A stretch of 64,000 nt of DNA from Brevibacterium sp. XM4083. Lineage in GTDB: Bacteria; Actinomycetota; Actinomycetes; Actinomycetales; Brevibacteriaceae. This document shows positions 47,362 to 55,919 of this stretch, one piece after another. The position numbers were made by a program, and so were the translations under genes. The stretch covers positions 372,001-436,000 of the forward strand of contig NZ_VFYR02000001.1 of assembly GCF_006489205.2 (NCBI RefSeq), read 5' to 3'. A model generated the notes under the pieces. The model ran no database searches and was not told the origin of the DNA. It saw only the letters and a program-made list of their open reading frames with translations. Each line of letters starts with the position of its first letter. Within the stretch, counting starts at the first letter, position 1.

Positions 47362-48021
47362 TCAGGCCTCAGGGGTCGCGCAGTCGGTGAAATCGAGGAA
47401 CCGGAGGAGAACCTCGACGATGAGGTCCGGTTCGATGTCGACGGGGTCGCGCAGATCGCGTCCGGCAGCGGACTGCAGCGAGAGGTGGGTGAAGAGGGAG
47501 ATGAGGATCGTCAGCAGGCTGTCGAGCGGGATCGTCGGCACCGCGCCGACGTTCTCGATCGCCGTGCGCACGAGTCGGGCGAGCCTCTCCCGGCGGCCGG
47601 CGTCGAGCTCCTGATAGCGCGCGTAGAGCTCCGGGACCCGCAGGCAGTAGAGTTCGACCTCCTGCTCGGCGATCGCATCGGCGACGGTGTGGAGCTTCTC
47701 GGTGAAGATCTCCTCGACGAACTGCGTGAGCAGCGGCCGGATCTCCGCGGCGTCGGTGTCGTCGAGCTGCTCCTTCCACCGCTGGATCGTCGCATCGAGG
47801 CGGTCGAGGGTCTCGGCGGCACGGATCTCGAGGGTCGCGAGGACGAGGTCGTCGCGGCTGGAGAAGTTCGAGTAGAACGCGCCGCGGGTCAGGCCGCCGG
47901 CTTCGCAGATCTCCTCGATCGACGCTCCTTCGATGCCCTTGACCGCGAACACGGAGACGCCGGCCTCGACGAGGGTCGATCGGGTCCGGCGCCGGCGGTC
48001 GCTGAGGTTCTCGGTGTTCAT
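47362..48021 (-). CDS. TetR-family repressor of the MMPL/YhgE operon
   Basis: 219 residues. The N-terminal helix-turn-helix (LVEAGVSVFAVKGIEGASIEEICEAGGLTRGAFYSNFSSRDDLVLATL) is a clear TetR/AcrR domain; the C-terminal helical domain would bind an effector. It is divergent from the MMPL transporter, with two tandem inverted repeats in the 181-bp gap, the usual plan for a drug- or lipid-responsive repressor controlling the neighbouring exporter and itself. Confidence 0.9.
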   Translation of the reverse strand: MNTENLSDRRRRTRSTLVEAGVSVFAVKGIEGASIEEICEAGGLTRGAFYSNFSSRDDLVLATLEIRAAETLDRLDATIQRWKEQLDDTDAAEIRPLLTQFVEEIFTEKLHTVADAIAEQEVELYCLRVPELYARYQELDAGRRERLARLVRTAIENVGAVPTIPLDSLLTILISLFTHLSLQSAAGRDLRDPVDIEPDLIVEVLLRFLDFTDCATPEA

Positions 48022-48161
48022 CGCGTGTCAGTCTCGCCCGTCTCTCGTCTCCCGGCTGGTCCGCCTCCCGGCCGGGACGTCCCGGCCGAAACTGGGCATC
48101 CCATGGGAAATCACACGATTCTCTCATACTGATTTGCGCTCGAGAGGCGTTGTCCACAAGA

Positions 48162-48192
48162 ATACATGACTGTATCCAATACACTTTTGTAT
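48162..48192. promoter_or_regulatory. Two tandem TetR operators ATACA-N4-TGTAT
   Basis: ATACA-TGAC-TGTAT at 48162-48175 and ATACA-CTTT-TGTAT at 48179-48192 are perfect 5-bp inverted repeats with the same spacer, with centres 17 bp apart. The second ends 10 bp before the MMPL start. This layout would let two TetR dimers bind side by side and block transcription in both directions. Confidence 0.75.
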
Positions 48193-48202
48193 CGAGGTCT
48201 TC

Positions 48203-51061
48203 GTGTCGACATTTCTCTACACCCTCGGGCGCCGGGCCTTCCGCCAGCCGGTGCGCTTCATCGCTCTCTGGCTGGTCATCCTCGGCCTCGTCGCCGCCGG
48301 CGTCGCCGCCTTCGCCGAGGACTTCGATGACGACTTCACGCTCCCGGGCTCGGAGGCGCAGGTCGCCCTCGACGCGATGAAGGCGACTTTCCCCGAGGCG
48401 GCCGGCACCTCGGCGTCGGTCATCGTCGTCGCCCCCGACGGACAGTCCGTCACCGACCCCGACTACCGAGACGGGATCGAGCAGGCCGTCGACGACCTCG
48501 GCGAGCTGCCCAACGTCGACGCCGTGACCTCACCGTTCGACGACATGGTCGAAGGTGCGATCAGCGACGACGGCCAGGCGGCGATGATCTCCGTCCAATA
48601 CGACGGCACCCTCCAGGAAGTCGGAGGACCCGAGGCCGCCGATGAGCTCGTCGCCGCGCTCGATGGAATCCGCGCGGACCTGCCCGGCGCCGAGGTCGAG
48701 GCCGGCGGTGAGCTCTTCCAGATCACCGGCGTCCACGTCTCCTGGGTCGAGGGGATCGGCGTCATCATCGCCTTCGTCGTCCTCCTCCTCACCCTCGGAT
48801 CGTTCCGCGCCGCCGGCATGCCGCTCATCACGGCGCTCATCGGTGTGGCGATCTCCGTCCTCCTCGTCGTCGGGGCGACGGCGTTCGGGGCGATCAACTC
48901 CTCGTCGATCATGCTCGCTCTCATGCTCGGACTTGCCGTCGGCATCGACTACGCGCTCTTCATCGTCTCCCGGGCCAGAGCGCTGCTGGCCGAGGGCCAC
49001 GAACCCATCGAAGCCGCCGGACGGGCGGTGGCGACGGCGGGATCGGCCGTCGTCTTCGCCGGCATCACCGTGATGATCGCCCTGCTCGGCCTCTCGCTGG
49101 CGGGCATCCCGTTCCTCACCGTCATGGGCATCGGAGCCTCGGGGTCGGTCGCGGTCGCCGTGATGATCTCCCTGACGATGGTGCCCGCCCTGCTCGGGTT
49201 CGCGAAGGCGAAGATCACCCCGAAGCCCTCCCGCCGCTACCGCCGGGCCATGGCCAGGGCGGAGGCCGAGGGACGCGATGCCAGCACGGACAGGACCGTT
49301 CTCGCTGAGGCGGGCGAACCCTATCCGCAGACGTTCATGGACCGCTTCTACTCCGGCTGGCTGACTGCGGTGACGAAGATCCCGATCCTCACGATCGTCG
49401 TCATCGTCGGGGGCCTGAGCCTCTTCGCGATCCCCGCCACCCAGCTGCAGCTGTCCCTGCCCACAGCGGGTCAGCAGGAGGAGGGGACTCCGGCCCGGAC
49501 GACGTACGACCTCATCGACGAGCACTTCGGTCCCGGCTACAACGGTCCGCTCGTCATGACGAGCGAGATCGTCACCTCCGATGATCCGCTCGGCGACGTC
49601 GACGACATCGAGGCCCGCATCGCCGAGGTCCCCGGGGTCGAGCAGGTCGTGCTCGCGACCCCGAACCGGGACGCGACGACCGCGCTCTTCCAGATCATCC
49701 CGACGACGAGCTCGGATGACCCGGCCACCCTCGACACCGTCAACCGGCTGCGCGAGCTGAGCACGCAGATCGAGGACGACTACGGCTACGACACCGCCGT
49801 CACCGGTGCCACGGCCATCCAGATCGACGTCTCCGACCAGCTCGGCCAGGCGCTCGTGCCCTTCGGGATCTTCGTCGTCGGCCTCTCGATCATCCTCCTC
49901 ACGATCGTCTTCCGCTCGATCGCCGTGCCCCTCAAGGCCACCGGCGGCTTCCTCCTGTCGGTCTTCGCGTCGTTCGGCTCCGTCGTCCTCGTCTTCCACG
50001 ACGGGTACCTCGCCGGCCCGCTCGGCATCGACCAGACGGGCCCGGTCATCAGCTTCCTCCCGATCATCCTCATGGGCATCCTCTTCGGACTCGCGATGGA
50101 CTACGAGGTCTTCCTCGTCTCCGGGATGCGGGAGGCCTACGTCCATGGCGCGAGCGCCCGGCAGGCGATCCGCACCGGGTTCCTCTCCTCCGCCCGGGTC
50201 GTCGCGGCCGCCGCGGTCATCATGTTCTCCGTGTTCGCGGCGTTCGTGCCCGCCGGTGAGCCGATCATCAAATCGATCGCGCTCGCCCTGGCCGCCGGCA
50301 TCTTCGTCGACGCGTTCCTCGTGCGCATGTCGCTCGTGCCGGCGATCATGCAGCTTCTCGGCGACAAGGCCTGGTGGCTGCCGAAATGGCTCGATCGGAT
50401 CCTGCCGCGGCTCGACGTCGAAGGGGAGGGCCTCGCCCACGAAGTGGCCCTGCGCGACTGGCCCGAACCGAACTCGCCCTACCGCATCTTCGGCCGCGGC
50501 GTCGGGGTGAGCGCCCACGGTCGCGGCTTCTCCCACGTCGACGTCTCGCTCCTGCCCGGGCAGACCCTCGTCGTCAGCGGAGCGGATCGCACCGCGCTCC
50601 TGCTCGCGATGACCGGTCGTGTCCCGCTCACGGCCGGGGAGATGAAGATCGGTGCGCTGGTCCTGCCCGAGCATGCCGGAAAGGTCAGGCGCACGGTGCC
50701 GTTCTACGACCTCGGCGAGGGAGGGACCCCGCCGCCGGGGGCGCAGGAGATCGCCCGTCTGCGCCGGGACGTGCCCGCCCTGCTCGTCATCGACGGCGCC
50801 GAGGCGCTGACCCGCAGCGAGGGCCGGTACCTCGCCGATGCCCTGCCCGAACTCACCGCCGAAGGCACCGCCGTCGTGCTCGCCCTGCCGGACGGGGATG
50901 TGCGCGGGATCCTGCCGCCGCACGCCGACTACCTCCACCTCGATCTCGACGCGGCGACGATCGACCCCGACGACGACACTCGTGCTCCTGAGGGCACCGA
51001 CAGCAGCGGCGCGCGCACCGGCGCGGCCGCGACGAACCACACGGAAGGCGTACAGTCGTGA
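48203..51061 (+). CDS. MMPL/RND transporter fused to a degenerate ABC-ATPase-like domain
   Basis: 952 residues. Residues 1-730 are a complete MMPL transporter: first helix, a periplasmic loop, six helices including GLAVGIDYALFIVSRARALLAEGHEPIEAA, and the repeat in the second half with LFGLAMDYEVFLVSGMREAYVHGASARQA. Residues 736-952 resemble an ABC nucleotide-binding domain (VDVSLLPGQTLVVSGADRTALLLAMTGRVPLTAGEMKIG), but the P-loop lacks GxGKST (near 789), and the Walker B-like PALLVIDGAEALT (near 857) lacks the usual DE. ATP hydrolysis there seems lost. The start is GTG. It overlaps the YhgE gene by GTGA. Confidence 0.88.
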   Translation: MSTFLYTLGRRAFRQPVRFIALWLVILGLVAAGVAAFAEDFDDDFTLPGSEAQVALDAMKATFPEAAGTSASVIVVAPDGQSVTDPDYRDGIEQAVDDLGELPNVDAVTSPFDDMVEGAISDDGQAAMISVQYDGTLQEVGGPEAADELVAALDGIRADLPGAEVEAGGELFQITGVHVSWVEGIGVIIAFVVLLLTLGSFRAAGMPLITALIGVAISVLLVVGATAFGAINSSSIMLALMLGLAVGIDYALFIVSRARALLAEGHEPIEAAGRAVATAGSAVVFAGITVMIALLGLSLAGIPFLTVMGIGASGSVAVAVMISLTMVPALLGFAKAKITPKPSRRYRRAMARAEAEGRDASTDRTVLAEAGEPYPQTFMDRFYSGWLTAVTKIPILTIVVIVGGLSLFAIPATQLQLSLPTAGQQEEGTPARTTYDLIDEHFGPGYNGPLVMTSEIVTSDDPLGDVDDIEARIAEVPGVEQVVLATPNRDATTALFQIIPTTSSDDPATLDTVNRLRELSTQIEDDYGYDTAVTGATAIQIDVSDQLGQALVPFGIFVVGLSIILLTIVFRSIAVPLKATGGFLLSVFASFGSVVLVFHDGYLAGPLGIDQTGPVISFLPIILMGILFGLAMDYEVFLVSGMREAYVHGASARQAIRTGFLSSARVVAAAAVIMFSVFAAFVPAGEPIIKSIALALAAGIFVDAFLVRMSLVPAIMQLLGDKAWWLPKWLDRILPRLDVEGEGLAHEVALRDWPEPNSPYRIFGRGVGVSAHGRGFSHVDVSLLPGQTLVVSGADRTALLLAMTGRVPLTAGEMKIGALVLPEHAGKVRRTVPFYDLGEGGTPPPGAQEIARLRRDVPALLVIDGAEALTRSEGRYLADALPELTAEGTAVVLALPDGDVRGILPPHADYLHLDLDAATIDPDDDTRAPEGTDSSGARTGAAATNHTEGVQS

Positions 51062-53544
51062 GACTCGAGCGAGCGAACTCCAAGAAGCCCGTGACCTGGC
51101 TGTCCTTCGCCGGTCTCGTCCTCATCCCCATCATCGTGGCCGCCGGGTTCATCCTCGCGACCTGGAAGAGCGGGGACCGGCTCGACACGATCGAGGCCGC
51201 GATCGTCAACAACGATGAGGGCGCCGAGGTGGACGGTCAGACGGTGCCCATCGGACGGGAGCTCACGAGTGGGCTCGTCGGAGAGAAGGACAACAACGTC
51301 GACTGGGTCATCACCGACGAGGAGGACGCGGAGAAGGGCCTGGCCGACGGCACGTATGCCGCCCGGCTGACGATTCCCGCCGGCTTCTCCCGGGCCGTCA
51401 CCTCGGTCTCCGACGCCGACACCGCGACGCAGACGCAGCTCGACGTCGACGTGTCCGGAGTCGCGCCCGCATCGGACCAGCTCATCTCCCGGTCCGTCGC
51501 CGAGGTGGCGCGCACGACCTTCAACACGGAGATGACGGAGACCTACCTCGACAACATCTACGTCGGGTTCAACGACATGGGCACGCAGATGCGCAAGCTC
51601 GGCGACGCCGCCGGCGAACTCGACGACGGCGCCCAGCAGCTCTCCGAAGGCACCCGGCAGTCCGCCGACGGTGCCGGTGAGCTCGCCGCCGGCATGGGCG
51701 AACTCGACAGCGCCGGCGGCGAGCTGAGCTCCGGAGCCGGCGACCTGGCCACGGGTGCGGGGGAGCTCGCCACCGGTGCCGGTGAGCTGTCGACGGGCCT
51801 CGGCACGATGCGGGACGAGACGGCGAGTCTGCCCGATGACACCCAGCAGCTCGCCGACGGCGCGGGCGATCTCTCGTCCGGGGCGAGCGATCTCTCGACC
51901 GGTGCCGGTGACCTGTCGAGCGGCGTCGACGAGTACACGACGTCGATCGACGAGATCATCAAGGGCCTGTCGGGCGACTCCGGCAGCGGTTCGGGTCAGG
52001 GCGGTCTCGACGACCTCATCTCCGGTGGTCAGGAACTCGACAAGGGAGCGAAAGGCGTCGCCGAAGGGGCCAACGGTCTGTCCGACGGCCTTGGCGAGTA
52101 TCGGGACGGTCTGCAGTCCGGGGCCGACGACGCGGACGAGCTCGCCCAGAGCGGCACGGTCACCGGTCTCGACTCGCTCGTCAGCGCCGGCCTGCTGACC
52201 AGCGGTCAGGCCGACCAGATCCGTGCTCAGCTGTGCCCGGCCGGGACCCCGGAGCCTGCCTGCCAGGGCGCGGAGCAGGCGTATGCCCAGGGTCTGCTCG
52301 CCGGCACCTCGGGTGGGCTGAACTCGGCCGTCGAGGGACTCGGCTCGACCGACGACGATCAGTCCCTCCTCGGCGGGGCGGCGTCGCTGGCCACGGGTGC
52401 CGATGATCTCAGCTCAGGGATGAGCGAGTTCGTCAAGGGGCTCGAGGACGGCCTCGGCGACCTCGCCGACGGCATGCAGGACATCGCCGACAACGCCCCG
52501 CAGCTGCTCGAAGCCTCGCAGGGTCTGCGCGACGGCGCCTCGGAACTCGCCGACGGCAGCTCACAGCTCGCCGACGGCGCCTCCCAGGTCGCTGACGGCA
52601 GCCAGCAGCTCGCCGACGGCATGCCGGCGCTCACCGACGGCATCTCGCAGTCCGCCGACGGTGCCAGCCAGCTCTCCGACGGCGCGAGTCAGCTCTCCGA
52701 CGGCGCCGGCCAGCTGTCGACCGGCCTCGACCAGTACACGACGGGCGTCTCGCAGGCGGCGACGGGCTCGACCGACCTCGCCGACGGGCTCGGCCAGCTC
52801 GCCGACGGCTCCGAGGAGTACACCGACGGCGTCGGACAGTTCGCCGACGGCGTGCAGGACGGCGCTGACGAAGTGCCGTCGTACTCGGCGCCGGACCGGG
52901 ACAAGCTCTCCCGGGTCGCCTCGGCGAACATCGAAGCCCCGGACACGGATTCGGTGACGAACCTCCTCACCGGATCGACGATCGCCCTGCTCATCATGCT
53001 CGCGCTCTGGGTCGGCGGACTCGTCACCTACACCGTGCTCAAGCCGATTCCGTCGTCGACTTTGCTCTCGACCCGGTCGTCGGTGTCGGTGTGGCTGCGC
53101 GGTCTCGTCCCGGGGCTCGCCGTCGGGCTCGTTCAGGCGCTCGTGCTCGCGATCCTCGCCGTCACCGTCATGGACATCGACGCGATCCAGGGCTTCGACA
53201 TCGCGGTGCTCACGTTCGTCTCCGCGCTCGTGTTCATGGTGCTCAACTTCGCACTCGTCGCGTGGTTCGGCGGAGTCGGCCGATTCCTGTCGGTCATCGC
53301 CGTCGTCCTCGCCGTCGCCGGGCGCACCATCGGGGCCGTGCCCGAGTTCTTCCAGTTCGTCGCCCCACTGCTGCCGCTGACCCCGGCGATGAACGGATTC
53401 TCAGCGATCGCGGCGGGCACGAGCGGACTCGGTGCCGCCTATGGCGGGCTGCTCGCCTGGGCGGTCATCGGGCTCGTCATGTCGCTGCTCGCGATCGTCC
53501 GGGCCCGGACGACGAAGCCGGAGGAAGCCCTGGCGATGGCGTAG
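51058..53544 (+). CDS. YhgE/Pip-family membrane protein
   Basis: 828 residues. One N-terminal transmembrane helix (PVTWLSFAGLVLIPIIVAAGFILATW), a globular extracytoplasmic domain (about 40-170, starting AIVNNDEGAEVDGQTVPIG), then a very long array of seven-residue repeats of the form xxLADGASQ (about 175-610), which would form a long helical or coiled shaft, and five or six helices at the C-terminus (from TGSTIALLIMLALWVGGLVTY). This is the architecture of YhgE/Pip proteins, tied to ABC-2-like exporters, type VII secretion and phage infection in firmicutes. It is coupled to the MMPL protein, so the two likely form one envelope complex. Confidence 0.87.
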   Translation: MRLERANSKKPVTWLSFAGLVLIPIIVAAGFILATWKSGDRLDTIEAAIVNNDEGAEVDGQTVPIGRELTSGLVGEKDNNVDWVITDEEDAEKGLADGTYAARLTIPAGFSRAVTSVSDADTATQTQLDVDVSGVAPASDQLISRSVAEVARTTFNTEMTETYLDNIYVGFNDMGTQMRKLGDAAGELDDGAQQLSEGTRQSADGAGELAAGMGELDSAGGELSSGAGDLATGAGELATGAGELSTGLGTMRDETASLPDDTQQLADGAGDLSSGASDLSTGAGDLSSGVDEYTTSIDEIIKGLSGDSGSGSGQGGLDDLISGGQELDKGAKGVAEGANGLSDGLGEYRDGLQSGADDADELAQSGTVTGLDSLVSAGLLTSGQADQIRAQLCPAGTPEPACQGAEQAYAQGLLAGTSGGLNSAVEGLGSTDDDQSLLGGAASLATGADDLSSGMSEFVKGLEDGLGDLADGMQDIADNAPQLLEASQGLRDGASELADGSSQLADGASQVADGSQQLADGMPALTDGISQSADGASQLSDGASQLSDGAGQLSTGLDQYTTGVSQAATGSTDLADGLGQLADGSEEYTDGVGQFADGVQDGADEVPSYSAPDRDKLSRVASANIEAPDTDSVTNLLTGSTIALLIMLALWVGGLVTYTVLKPIPSSTLLSTRSSVSVWLRGLVPGLAVGLVQALVLAILAVTVMDIDAIQGFDIAVLTFVSALVFMVLNFALVAWFGGVGRFLSVIAVVLAVAGRTIGAVPEFFQFVAPLLPLTPAMNGFSAIAAGTSGLGAAYGGLLAWAVIGLVMSLLAIVRARTTKPEEALAMA

Positions 53545-53580
53545 CGCCGCCCGCCGGCGGCGTCTGGTGGTCGCCGGTCG

Positions 53581-53646
53581 TCGATCAAGCCGCAGCGCGG
53601 ATAGCGGGCCGTGCACGCGCCCGCATCCGCACTGCCGCTTGATCGA
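53581..53646. repeat. 66-bp imperfect palindrome downstream of the YhgE gene
   Basis: The arms TCGATCAAGC-CGCAGCGCGGAT and ATCCGCACTGCCGCTTGATCGA pair at 20 of 22 positions; GCGGGC/GCCCGC continues the stem to a GTGCAC centre (53611-53616). It lies between the converging YhgE and FAD genes. Its length equals that of the palindrome at 46241-46306, but the sequence is unrelated. Confidence 0.85.
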
Positions 53647-53656
53647 GCGCGCATCG

Positions 53657-53727
53657 GCCCTGCCGGCAACGGGCGCGGCCCTGCCGGTTGTGTGTGCGGC
53701 CCTGCCGGCTGCGTGTGCCGGCAGGGC
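53657..53727. terminator. CGGCCCTGCCGG repeats ending in a hairpin
   Basis: CGGCCCTGCCGG is repeated three times at 21-23-bp intervals (about 53655, 53676 and 53697). The last copy forms an 11-bp stem GCCCTGCCGGC (53699-53709) with GCCGGCAGGGC (53717-53727). It probably ends both converging transcripts. Three 15-bp GATGAGGCGGGCTC units follow and run into the end of the FAD gene. Confidence 0.7.
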
Positions 53728-53774
53728 GTGTGCAGCGAGCACGCTCAGATGAGGCGGGCTCGGATGAGGCGGGC

Positions 53775-55919
53775 TCAGATGAGGTCGAGGATCGCCTCGG
53801 CGGCGGCGTTCGAGTCGCACAGGGTCGCGGCGTCGGTGTCCGGGTTCGCAGCGATCGCCAGCCCCCACTGCACCGCGGAGAGTTGGATCGACAGGGCGAA
53901 GCGGCGCGGATGGACCGTGCCGAAGGCATCGATCGTGCGGTAGGGCCGCGGCGTCACTGCGAGCCCGCTCAACCGCTTCTCGCGGCCGTCGTCCAAGGTC
54001 AGACGCGCCGAGGTGAGCTGCCCCCGGTCGAGCATCCCGTGGATGAGGACGTCGGCAGCGAGGGCGACGGAGTTCGTCGGCGATGCGGCATCGATGACGA
54101 CGCTGCCGGTCACCGTCCCCTCGACCCGCGCCGAGGTGACCGCGAAGATCTGCGGCAGCGCATCAGCGGCCGCGGGGTCCGTCCCGGACGGGGCCCCAGC
54201 GGGATCGTTCTCCGCGATGTGCATGTCCGGGCCGATGAAGCGGACGATGCCCGCATCGGCGAGGGCGATGAGTTCGGCGATCCGCCTCGGCGGGGGACCG
54301 TCGCAGATCCCGGAGACGAAGTTCTCGAACCAGCCGCGGATCTCCATATCCGTGCTCACCGGGTCGATGTGGCCGTCGGCGATGAGCTCCTTGAGGAGGA
54401 GCCGCGCCTGCCAGAGCACCATGAAGAGCGACTTGACGGGGCTGCCGTGGGGGCCGGCGAGGGAATCGCGGAGGTCGGTGCGGAGGAAGTCGAGCATCCA
54501 GTCGTGGAGTGAGGATTCCGCGCCCGGCGCGCGCCCGGCGAACTCCTTGTCCTCGAGGGGGTCGAGGAGGTCGTGGAGGGAGAGCCGGTGCGCCGGGTCG
54601 GGAACGAGCTCCTCTTCGATCTCGGCCCACGCGAAGGCTTCGCGGGTGACGCGTCCGGAACGGGAGGACTCGGCGGAGTCCTCGGCATCGGGGTGGGTCT
54701 CCTGCCAGGTGCGGCGCGTGAGGTGGCGGGAGACCGCCTCGGCGATCGCTTCGCGCAGACGTCCGGGGTCATCGGCGAACGCATCGGGGTGCGTCCGGGC
54801 CAGCGTCCGGTAGTACGCGAAGCGGATGTCGGCGAGGATGAGCGGCCACAGCTGATCGTTGAAGCGGGCGGCGGCCTTGGCATCGCCGTCGAGGTCGTCG
54901 AGACCGGCGAGCTGGGCGACGTTGTCCGTCGTGAAGTAGCGCAGCGGCCAGGAGGTGCGCGGGTGCTCGGGGCTGATCGGCTTGCTGCGGTAGGGGATGC
55001 CGCGGCGGGAGCCGAGGAAGAGGAGCGGTTCCTCCCCGCTCGGGGTGTAGCTGACCGCGCCGGTACCCTCGTCGGCGGTGAAGCGTCCGCCCCGCTCGAT
55101 CGTCAGCAGGGTCTGGACGTCGAAGTAGTTGAGTCCCATGCCGCGGACGATGACGCGGGCGCCGGCGGGCACCTCGCCCAGCGGTGCCTCCGCGGGCAGG
55201 CTCTGGGGCATGTAGAGTCCCCCGTTGCGCTGGGCATAGGCGGCGAGGCGGGCGCGTTCGTCGGCCTGGGCGCTCGGGATGTGCCCGACGGCGAGGACGA
55301 CCGCCGAGGCGATGATCGTCGTCCCGTCCTCGCAGCGCACGAGCTGCGGAGGCGCGGTCGCCTCCGAGTCGTCACCGGGGAGGTCGACGGCGGGCAGGTC
55401 GATGACGGATTCGACCGTGGTGCGGTGTTCGATGATCTCGATGAAGTCAGGCGCGGCAGCGCGGATCCGCTCGTAGGCGTCGCGCAGGTACTCGCCGTAG
55501 AGGGTGCGGCTCGGGAAGGTCGAGTCGACGGGCTCGGTGCCGCCGCGGGCGCGGTACCACTGCGCCATCGTCGGGCCGAAGCGGAAGGATTCAGCGGGGT
55601 CGGGGGTCGCGGACGACGCAGCCGCCTCGGCGGGATCGGAGTCGTTGGCAGTGGACCCGGCTCCCTCCTCGGCGAGGAAGGAACAGCTGGTATCCGGGAA
55701 GATCGTCTGCTCGCCGATCGTCGTGTTCATCAGCAGGCTCGCCGGCTGGTCGGTGCGCCAGACGATGCCCGCACCGGGCGGGTACGGGTCGATGAGGTGG
55801 ATGGCGATGGGGTCGCGGGAGTCGGGCCAGCGGGCGGCGGCGAGGGCGACGATCCTCTCGAGGACGCTCAGCCCGCGGGGGCCGACTCCGATGATCGCGA
55901 CCGTGCTGTCGGCGGTCAC
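53775..55919 (-). CDS. Large FAD/NAD(P)-binding protein (NAD_binding_9 type)
   Basis: 714 residues. The N-terminal nucleotide fold starts TVAIIGVGPRGLSVLERIVALA, with IHLIDPYPPGAGIVWRTDQPASLLMNT, and belongs to the large FAD-NAD(P)-binding group that also includes HcnB/peptide-modifying proteins. The rest (about 250-700) contains a second dinucleotide segment (GARVIVRGMGLNYFDVQTLL) and mostly helical, acidic regions. The enzyme activity is unknown. The start is GTG at 55919, overlapping the LCP stop by GTGA, which suggests co-translation with a cell-wall ligase. It is probably cytoplasmic. Confidence 0.82.
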   Translation of the reverse strand: MTADSTVAIIGVGPRGLSVLERIVALAAARWPDSRDPIAIHLIDPYPPGAGIVWRTDQPASLLMNTTIGEQTIFPDTSCSFLAEEGAGSTANDSDPAEAAASSATPDPAESFRFGPTMAQWYRARGGTEPVDSTFPSRTLYGEYLRDAYERIRAAAPDFIEIIEHRTTVESVIDLPAVDLPGDDSEATAPPQLVRCEDGTTIIASAVVLAVGHIPSAQADERARLAAYAQRNGGLYMPQSLPAEAPLGEVPAGARVIVRGMGLNYFDVQTLLTIERGGRFTADEGTGAVSYTPSGEEPLLFLGSRRGIPYRSKPISPEHPRTSWPLRYFTTDNVAQLAGLDDLDGDAKAAARFNDQLWPLILADIRFAYYRTLARTHPDAFADDPGRLREAIAEAVSRHLTRRTWQETHPDAEDSAESSRSGRVTREAFAWAEIEEELVPDPAHRLSLHDLLDPLEDKEFAGRAPGAESSLHDWMLDFLRTDLRDSLAGPHGSPVKSLFMVLWQARLLLKELIADGHIDPVSTDMEIRGWFENFVSGICDGPPPRRIAELIALADAGIVRFIGPDMHIAENDPAGAPSGTDPAAADALPQIFAVTSARVEGTVTGSVVIDAASPTNSVALAADVLIHGMLDRGQLTSARLTLDDGREKRLSGLAVTPRPYRTIDAFGTVHPRRFALSIQLSAVQWGLAIAANPDTDAATLCDSNAAAEAILDLI

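Noticed and set aside
48530-51040. 836-codon frame antisense to the MMPL gene
   Set aside because: Extremely Arg/Asp/Glu/His-rich, as expected for the opposite strand of a membrane protein gene; no start signal.
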